From assembly GCA_947476645.1 (NCBI GenBank), contig CANJRM010000004.1:1-64000 (forward strand): a stretch of 64,000 nucleotides of DNA. The letters are read 5' to 3'. Source of the stretch: Bacteroidota bacterium. Lineage in GTDB: Bacteria; Bacteroidota; Bacteroidia; Chitinophagales; LD1. The position numbers and the translations under genes were made by a program. A model generated the notes under the pieces. It did no database searches. It saw only the letters and a program-made list of their open reading frames with translations, and was not told the origin of the DNA. Each line of letters begins with the position of its first letter. Positions within the stretch are counted from its first letter, which is position 1. Below are positions 57,481-64,000 of this stretch, piece by piece.

Positions 57481-58644
57481 ATGCTCCGCACTATCGAAGT
57501 TACCGGCAAAGAATCCGAAGAAAAATTTCTTCAGCTTCCCTATTCTATATATGAAGGCGATGTCAGCTGGATTGCTCCGCTTAAACAGGATATTCAAAAA
57601 GTTTTCGACCCCAAGAAGAACAAATACTTTTCGCATGGCGAATGCACTCGATGGATTTTAGAAGATGATGGCAAGACCATCGGTCGCATTGCCGCCTTCA
57701 TTAATTACGATAACGCGCACAACGAAGAACAACCCACCGGTGGCTGCGGATTTTTTGAATGCATCAACAATCAGCAAGCCGCCAATCTGCTTTTCGACAC
57801 CGCAAAAAACTGGTTGCAGCAACGCGGCATGCAAGCCATGGATGGTCCCGTGAACTTTGGTGAGCGCAATGCGTGGTGGGGTTTGCTTGTGGAAGGATTT
57901 ACGCCAGCCACTTATCAAATGAACTACAACCCGCCTTACTACATTCCGCTTTTCGAGGCTTATGGATTTAAAAATTATTTCGAGCAGTATTCTTACCGCA
58001 TTGATTTAAATGAAAAACGACCCGAGCGTTACCGCCCCATCTTCGAGCGCATGATTAAAGGCGGTGATTATACTTTCCGCCATATAGAAAAGAATAAGCT
58101 TCGAAAGTATGCCGAGGATTTTCGCAGCGTGTATAACCGCACCTGGAAATTTCTGCCGAACTTTCACGAAATGAGTGAGGAGCAATCGCTTACTATGATG
58201 AACAGCATGAAACCCGTGTTGCTCGATTACCTATGCTGGTTCGCGTATTACAAAGAGGAGCCCGTGGCTATTTTTATTATGCTGCCCGAGCTCAACGGCT
58301 GGTTTAAACACACGCGCGGCAATCTCAATCTTTGGGGCATGCTCAAATTTCTTTGGTATAAAACATTCGACAAAACCAATCGCAAAATATTCGGAATTAT
58401 TTTTGGAGTGGTGCCCGAGCACCAGAAGAAAGGAGTGGAAGCCGCTATTGTAATGGCTGCCGATGAGGTGGTGATTCCTAAAAACCGTTGGGATGAAATT
58501 GAGCTGGTTTGGATTGGCGATTTTAATTTACCCATGATTAAAACCTGCGAAACCCTTGGCGCAAAACTGTTCAAGCGCCATATTACTTACCGCAAATTGT
58601 TTGATGAAAGCAAAGCGTTTAAAAGGCATCCGGCTATTGAGTAG
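57481..58644 (+). CDS. GNAT-fold acyltransferase-like protein (hypothetical)
   Basis: FLQLPYSIYEGDVSWIAPLKQDIQKVFDPKKNKYF; GRIAAFINYD; FGIIFGVVPEHQKKGVEAAIV. Confidence 0.65.
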   Translation: MLRTIEVTGKESEEKFLQLPYSIYEGDVSWIAPLKQDIQKVFDPKKNKYFSHGECTRWILEDDGKTIGRIAAFINYDNAHNEEQPTGGCGFFECINNQQAANLLFDTAKNWLQQRGMQAMDGPVNFGERNAWWGLLVEGFTPATYQMNYNPPYYIPLFEAYGFKNYFEQYSYRIDLNEKRPERYRPIFERMIKGGDYTFRHIEKNKLRKYAEDFRSVYNRTWKFLPNFHEMSEEQSLTMMNSMKPVLLDYLCWFAYYKEEPVAIFIMLPELNGWFKHTRGNLNLWGMLKFLWYKTFDKTNRKIFGIIFGVVPEHQKKGVEAAIVMAADEVVIPKNRWDEIELVWIGDFNLPMIKTCETLGAKLFKRHITYRKLFDESKAFKRHPAIE

Positions 58645-58645
58645 T

Positions 58646-60460
58646 TTATCTAAACTGTCTGCAATCTTCTTCAAATGCTTTTTCAATTCCTTCCATAGTA
58701 GCAGGAACTACTTCAGAAAATTTCATTGTCGCATCACCTGTTTTAGTGTAGTCCCAGTTTTTTTTCACGTAACCCTGCGCACCTCCGCGCGTTTTCAAGA
58801 ACTCTGAAACGGGATATTGATGCACCATCATGTTGTTATGAATACTCCACGAGTAACGCAACAAACTATCGCTTGCCATAGGTTCGGGCAATAGATGTTT
58901 TTTATAATAGTTGTAAATCAACTTTACGTAATGCAGATACGATTTATAAGCGACCAGACGTGCATGTTCCGCTGAATCTAATTTCAGATTTTCCGTTTCC
59001 TTTTGGATAGATAACATGGCGTTTATCAGTGACTGATGTGTGCCTATAGAATCATCGTTCAAAATATTTTGCGCATGATGAATAACTGATGCCGCTTTGC
59101 CATAGCAAAAGTTGTAGTATTCATCAAGCATTTTCTTTTCATCGGTTGAAGTCCGCCATGATGTGCGCGCATACAAATACAAACCAATTCCCGTTGCACC
59201 GACACTGTAAGAACTTTCGAGCGTAATACCTTTTATGTTTTGCTCTTTCCAATAGCGAATCCGCTTTACAAATTCTTCCGCTTTCAAATTCCATTTCAAT
59301 GGCTTGTCAATATTGTTGATAGGAAGACCGTAGTAATCGTAGATGAAAAGGTTGTTTGTTTTCTTCTTCCATGCTTCAATCATTTTTTCGGGAGTCATAT
59401 CGTGTTGATATCCGTAAGGAATAATCTGCACAATCACATTCTTCCCCAATTCAAAATGTGGAGGCTTAGCGTGCGTGTTGTAAGCATATAGATTAACGAA
59501 AGCAACAGGAGAAATTTTCTGAAATTCTTTTGCAACCAAATTGGCAAGAAAGAAAACACGGTCACTTACAGTTCCCATTTTCTTGCATTCATCACATTGG
59601 CAATCCCCCCCCCCATCCGATGGCTCTACCGAAATGCAATACAGCTCCTGATTAGGAAATGCCGTTATATACTTTTGCAATTGACTGAGCATATCTGCCA
59701 CAAATAACTGTTGCATGCCTTCGTTGCTAATGCAAAACTTCACTGCAGTGTTTGGTTTCATTCTTGCTCCGTTAATTTGCGCCATGTATTCAGGATGCGC
59801 ATTAAGCGCTTTAACATTGCGCCATAGAAACTCATTGCCCGCATGACCTTTCAGTTGATAGCCACCGCCCATTCGGTTTCGTGCCGCCCACTGAATCCAA
59901 GCATAGTCAACAACTCCTTTTTTATCAATGGTTGCATTGCGAGGTGTTCCAAACGTGCCGAAGAATGTGCGAAGCCCGAAATCAGGAGCAAATACGTTAT
60001 CGAGTTTAATCCGCGCATCGCTTAGCTGAGGAACTCTAGTCCACAATTCACCCGGATGATACCAGCGAAAGCCAAGTGTGTCAAGGTAGGAGTAGATTCC
60101 ATTAATCAATCCTTGCCTTGTGTAAGAAATAATTTTGAGAAAAGTTTTTCCGTCCGATTGAAGTAAAACGTTATCGGCATTCAAAGGGTCAAGGCGCTTA
60201 TCAAAATTTTTATCTACAGCAGCATCTAACTTCACCAAAATAATTCCCGTTGTGCTGTTGCTGTCTTTGATGTTGATGGTAAAGTTTTGATTGGTGGCTT
60301 TGCTTAGTTGTAGTTGCAAATCATTCGTTGCATCCTTAATCAGTTTGTAAGTTTTCGGATGGAGAGTAATCTTTGCACCATAAAACTGCTGAGAGAAACC
60401 ACAATGGCCAAGCATCACCAAAAGAAAGAGACACGAAAAATATTTATTAAAAATTTTCAT
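58646..60460 (-). CDS. DUF4838-like secreted protein (glycoside-hydrolase-like)
   Basis: RWYHPGELWTRVP; ISVEPSDGGGDCQCDECKKMG; ITLESSYSVGATGIGLYLYARTSW. Confidence 0.75.
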   Translation of the reverse strand: MKIFNKYFSCLFLLVMLGHCGFSQQFYGAKITLHPKTYKLIKDATNDLQLQLSKATNQNFTINIKDSNSTTGIILVKLDAAVDKNFDKRLDPLNADNVLLQSDGKTFLKIISYTRQGLINGIYSYLDTLGFRWYHPGELWTRVPQLSDARIKLDNVFAPDFGLRTFFGTFGTPRNATIDKKGVVDYAWIQWAARNRMGGGYQLKGHAGNEFLWRNVKALNAHPEYMAQINGARMKPNTAVKFCISNEGMQQLFVADMLSQLQKYITAFPNQELYCISVEPSDGGGDCQCDECKKMGTVSDRVFFLANLVAKEFQKISPVAFVNLYAYNTHAKPPHFELGKNVIVQIIPYGYQHDMTPEKMIEAWKKKTNNLFIYDYYGLPINNIDKPLKWNLKAEEFVKRIRYWKEQNIKGITLESSYSVGATGIGLYLYARTSWRTSTDEKKMLDEYYNFCYGKAASVIHHAQNILNDDSIGTHQSLINAMLSIQKETENLKLDSAEHARLVAYKSYLHYVKLIYNYYKKHLLPEPMASDSLLRYSWSIHNNMMVHQYPVSEFLKTRGGAQGYVKKNWDYTKTGDATMKFSEVVPATMEGIEKAFEEDCRQFR

Positions 60461-60471
60461 GAGGAAAAATA

Positions 60472-62886
60472 TTACTGCTTGGTTAGTTTAAAAAGCCGTG
60501 TGCTGCCATCTTCAAAAAAAAGTTCAGCAAAATAAATTCCTGTTTTCAAATTGCACGTTGATATTTTTGTTCTTGTGCCAATCAATTTTCTGCTTGCTAT
60601 TTTTCTTCCGGTTACATCTTTCAATTCAAAAACCGCTTCTGCTTCTAAATCAACCATTTCAATTTCGAAAAAATCGTTGAACGGATTCGGATAAATCTTC
60701 ACTTCGTTGAATACAGCATTTCCAATTCCGGAAATAAGAGGAAGAAACGTTATTGTATCCAATGAAATAATGGAACAACCAATAGAATCAGTAATAGTGA
60801 GCGAGATAATATAAGTGCTGGCACTATCGTAGGTATGCGATGGTGTTTTGAAATTCGAAATTGAATCATCACCAAAATCCCAGTGGTAATTTGTGGCATT
60901 AATATTTACAGGAAAAAATGAAAAGCTGTAAACAGAATCCTGAACAGTTGTGAAAGAGGCATTCGGTTCGCTTACATAAACGGTTATATCATCAGTTGCC
61001 GAACAACCGTAATCATCTTCTACACTTAAAGAATAAGTATTGGTTTGCGCAATAGAAATAATTGTTGAGGTATCACCACTACTCCAGGTATAGTGATATT
61101 GATTTCCGATGTTTACTTCTATCATTTCATTTTTACAAATGGTTGTATCGCTCAAACTAAGTGTAGGAATAACTTCACCTGTTGGGAAAATATTCGCATC
61201 CATCCATGCCAAACGTGCAGCAACAAAATTTTTCAAATCAGTTACTGCATCACTATAGTTTGCCACTCCTCCCCATAATTGATAATTTCTTGCAGCAGAT
61301 TCCTGCAACAATGCAGCGGTAGAATCAATAAGCATATTGAACGAATCATCACTCAACACATTCATTCGAAGTTCTGTCCATCGGCAATACAATTTTTTCA
61401 GGTAAACAGAATCGCTATTCATTTTGCTCCACCAAAACGGAAATGGCCAATACGGATGCGTGATTTCCCAAACCCAGCCATTCTCTGTGCCTGTGTGGTA
61501 TGCGCGGTCATAATCCCATGGCGGACCAATGTGTAGTTTGCCGCCCTTCTCTTTATACATATATGTGCTGCGTCCGTAGCTATCGTAGTTGGCACTGAAC
61601 TCATCAATGATTTGAAAATTAATAAACGATTTTTCAGAAGCTAAATTTCTCCAAGTGTTCGGGTCGAGTGAATCATTTTGTAATGCTAATTCAAAACTGT
61701 CTACATAATTTTTAATGTAATTGTGTTGCTGCGGCTGGATTTCATCTTGCTTCGGATAAACTTCTTTAAACTCTACATTGAAAGTACAAGTGGCATTGTT
61801 GATTGGCGCATAGGCAGAAGTCCAAGCCGGTGGGTCGCCATTAATATTCATTTCAATAATGTAGCCGCCTGTTAAGTGAAGACCATCTGTATCCTGCGGA
61901 TTTAATTTTGCAATGTCAACTCTATTGTCATCGCGCTTTACTTTTTCGGTGAGCGAATATACGCCAACATATTCTCCGTCCACCGTTACCTCGCAATAAT
62001 TTGTTCGCGGTGCATACACACCCATGCGTCTGCTCATTTCATACGTCAGCGAGTTTGCCATTAAACTCGGGTCTGTATATTCTCCTTTCAAAATCCAATC
62101 ATGTTCAGTTGGCATTCCTAAAAGAGACGTATCTAATTTACTGCTGTCGGCATTTATGGTATAGAAGTCGTAATTTTTTTTCGGATACGATGGACCTGAG
62201 TATCCTTGCAACTCGGTCATTATTTTTCCAACGAAAGCATAGTTGGTATCTGTTACAAAATTTCGAACACCTGTACCGTTATCAATAACTGCAAAGTCAG
62301 CTTCAATCTTCGGGTCGTTGAGAATTACATTGCCATGCGCATTTATTTTTATGATTGGGAGATTGGAAGAAAAAGGCGGAAACGGATGCACCGGTTGATT
62401 GCCAAACGTAAGTCCCCAGCCAATTAAAAAACCTTGGTCGGCAAAAGGATAAGTGTCGTGTAAAACCAATGTCCAGTTACCATTTGGATTTTGCCCGTTG
62501 TTGAAAATTCCCAAATCGCCCATTGCGCGATACGCACTATTGAAGGGAGCAGTTCCGGAAGAAATAGGAAATGGCGAAACTCCGTTGAAGCAAGTAACAT
62601 TAAAATTATCGCCATCGCCACCTACATGCGTGAAGAGTAAAACAATACTTCCGTCAGGCGATTTCAGTTTCACTTCCATATCATCATCCCAGGTGTGATT
62701 GAGAATAATGCAAACACCTTCTAAACCAAAAGTAGTATCAATAGTGTTTTGCAAACCACTCACCGGTACATCATACATCACCGTAGAGCCGTCATCAGGA
62801 ACAGTTTGGTTGAAGGTTTGAGAAAAAGTTTGCGCTTTTGTAAGAAGAGTTGTGAGTGCAAAAACAAAAACGAAAAAATGTTTCAT
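60472..62886 (-). CDS. Secreted CotH-like kinase-fold protein with P-domain, PKD domain and T9SS type A sorting domain
   Basis: N-terminal P-domain-like (ILNHTWDDDMEVKLKSPDGSIVLLF...NGNWTLVLHDTYP); CotH-like DWILKGEYTDPSLMANSLTYEMSRRMG...YVGVYSLTEKVKRDDNRVDIAKL; HWDFGDDSIS; C-terminal sorting domain. Confidence 0.85.
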   Translation of the reverse strand: MKHFFVFVFALTTLLTKAQTFSQTFNQTVPDDGSTVMYDVPVSGLQNTIDTTFGLEGVCIILNHTWDDDMEVKLKSPDGSIVLLFTHVGGDGDNFNVTCFNGVSPFPISSGTAPFNSAYRAMGDLGIFNNGQNPNGNWTLVLHDTYPFADQGFLIGWGLTFGNQPVHPFPPFSSNLPIIKINAHGNVILNDPKIEADFAVIDNGTGVRNFVTDTNYAFVGKIMTELQGYSGPSYPKKNYDFYTINADSSKLDTSLLGMPTEHDWILKGEYTDPSLMANSLTYEMSRRMGVYAPRTNYCEVTVDGEYVGVYSLTEKVKRDDNRVDIAKLNPQDTDGLHLTGGYIIEMNINGDPPAWTSAYAPINNATCTFNVEFKEVYPKQDEIQPQQHNYIKNYVDSFELALQNDSLDPNTWRNLASEKSFINFQIIDEFSANYDSYGRSTYMYKEKGGKLHIGPPWDYDRAYHTGTENGWVWEITHPYWPFPFWWSKMNSDSVYLKKLYCRWTELRMNVLSDDSFNMLIDSTAALLQESAARNYQLWGGVANYSDAVTDLKNFVAARLAWMDANIFPTGEVIPTLSLSDTTICKNEMIEVNIGNQYHYTWSSGDTSTIISIAQTNTYSLSVEDDYGCSATDDITVYVSEPNASFTTVQDSVYSFSFFPVNINATNYHWDFGDDSISNFKTPSHTYDSASTYIISLTITDSIGCSIISLDTITFLPLISGIGNAVFNEVKIYPNPFNDFFEIEMVDLEAEAVFELKDVTGRKIASRKLIGTRTKISTCNLKTGIYFAELFFEDGSTRLFKLTKQ

Positions 62887-62933
62887 TGAATCTGTTGAAC
62901 TTCGAATTTAGTATTATCTCTTATTTTGCCCTC

Positions 62934-64000
62934 GTGAGTTCACAAGTTACTTACGTTGATGTTATTCTTCCTCTCGCTTTGCCGCAGGCATATACTTATG
63001 CCGTGAGTATAGATTTAGTGCCGTTTGTAAAAGTAGGTCAGCGGGTTATTGTGCAGTTTGGCAAGAACAGATTTTATTCTGCTATTGTAAAAACTATTCA
63101 TCATCAGAAACCTACAGTTGAAGCAAAATTGATTGAAACCATTGCCGAGGAAGAACCGATTGTGACCGAAACGCAATTGAAGTTCTGGAAGTGGATGAGT
63201 GAATACTATATGTGCACCGAAGGCGAAGTGATGAATGCGGCTCTTCCATCAGGATTGAAACTTTCGAGTGAAACAAAGATTCGCTACAACGAAAGTTACG
63301 ATGGAGATTTTGAAACGCTGAATGAAGATGAGTTCTTGATTGTGCAGGCATTGCGAGCGCAACAAGAAATAAAGATTCCTCAGGTGCAGGATTTGCTGAA
63401 GAAGCGCAATGTGTATCCTTTGCTTAAAACCCTTTTCAATTTGGGTATTGCTATTTCATCGGAAGAAATTCTGGAGAAGTTTAAGCCGCGAACAGAAACT
63501 TACATCAAACTCAATGATAAGTATGAAGACCAAGCTGAGTTAGAAAAGATTTACGCTGAACTCGGTCGCGCACCAAAGCAAGTAGAGTTGCTTCTTGCGT
63601 TTTCGCAATTAGAAAGGAAAGCAAAGTTTATTCGCAAGAACGAATTGCTTGAGCTTTCAAAAAGCACGGCTGCTGTTCTGACTGCTTTGGTAAAGCGAAA
63701 TGTTTTCATTGAATTCAAAATGGAAGTTTCGCGTCTCGGCAATTTGCAAACTGCCGAAGTTGATTCTCCCGATTTGAGTGAAGAGCAGAAAACGGCACTT
63801 GCACAAATCAATCATCATTTCGAAACAAAGAATGTGGTGCTGCTTTACGGAGTTACCGGAAGCGGCAAGACCAACATCTACATCGAAAAGATAAAGGAAG
63901 TAATTGCTGAAGGCAAACAGGTGCTGTATCTTCTTCCTGAAATTGCACTGACCGCACAAATCATTAACCGCCTTCGAAAGATATTCAATACGCAGGTGGG
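62934..64000 (+). CDS. priA: Primosomal protein N' (PriA), 5' part; continues past the window
   Basis: GTG start: MSSQVTYVDVILPLALPQAYTYAV; WKWMSEYYMCTEGEVMNAALPSG; LLYGVTGSGKTNIYIEKIKEVIAEGKQVLYLLPEIALTAQI. Not listed in the ORF track (GTG start, open end). Confidence 0.93.
   Translation, partial: MSSQVTYVDVILPLALPQAYTYAVSIDLVPFVKVGQRVIVQFGKNRFYSAIVKTIHHQKPTVEAKLIETIAEEEPIVTETQLKFWKWMSEYYMCTEGEVMNAALPSGLKLSSETKIRYNESYDGDFETLNEDEFLIVQALRAQQEIKIPQVQDLLKKRNVYPLLKTLFNLGIAISSEEILEKFKPRTETYIKLNDKYEDQAELEKIYAELGRAPKQVELLLAFSQLERKAKFIRKNELLELSKSTAAVLTALVKRNVFIEFKMEVSRLGNLQTAEVDSPDLSEEQKTALAQINHHFETKNVVLLYGVTGSGKTNIYIEKIKEVIAEGKQVLYLLPEIALTAQIINRLRKIFNTQV

Overview
This looks like a chromosomal window from a Bacteroidota (Bacteroidetes) bacterium. 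Supporting signs are T9SS type A/B C-terminal sorting domains, TonB-dependent receptors with a carboxypeptidase-like plug, the FtsZ tail NNSYLHDNVD, and TAnnTTTG-like promoters. Most of it is housekeeping or core accessory: gatB, alaS, queG, mnmA, rpsA, aroE, ftsZ, an AddAB-like nuclease/helicase pair, mnmD, priA (partial, missed by the ORF track), a DedA protein, M23 peptidase, HerA-like ATPase and two-component systems. Large secreted proteins are also present. I saw no prophage, transposase, CRISPR array, rRNA or convincing tRNA. The most unusual stretch is about 24.4-26.8 kb. It holds clustered interspersed palindromes, a 427-aa protein of unknown function that lacks a signal peptide but has a carboxypeptidase-regulatory-like segment, a 14-unit 21-bp minisatellite (7-aa period, open in several frames), and a tiny Lys-rich protein. 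Other points of interest: tandem penicillin-acylase paralogs with the first broken by a ~233-bp internal deletion; Pho-box-like 11-bp-period direct repeats upstream of a TonB receptor and the next gene, a secreted T9SS protein; and two potential slippage tracts inside CDSs (a 7-bp x3 repeat in a lipoprotein signal peptide and a G10 tract in a DUF4838-like protein). All family calls are from reading the translated sequences; no searches were run.
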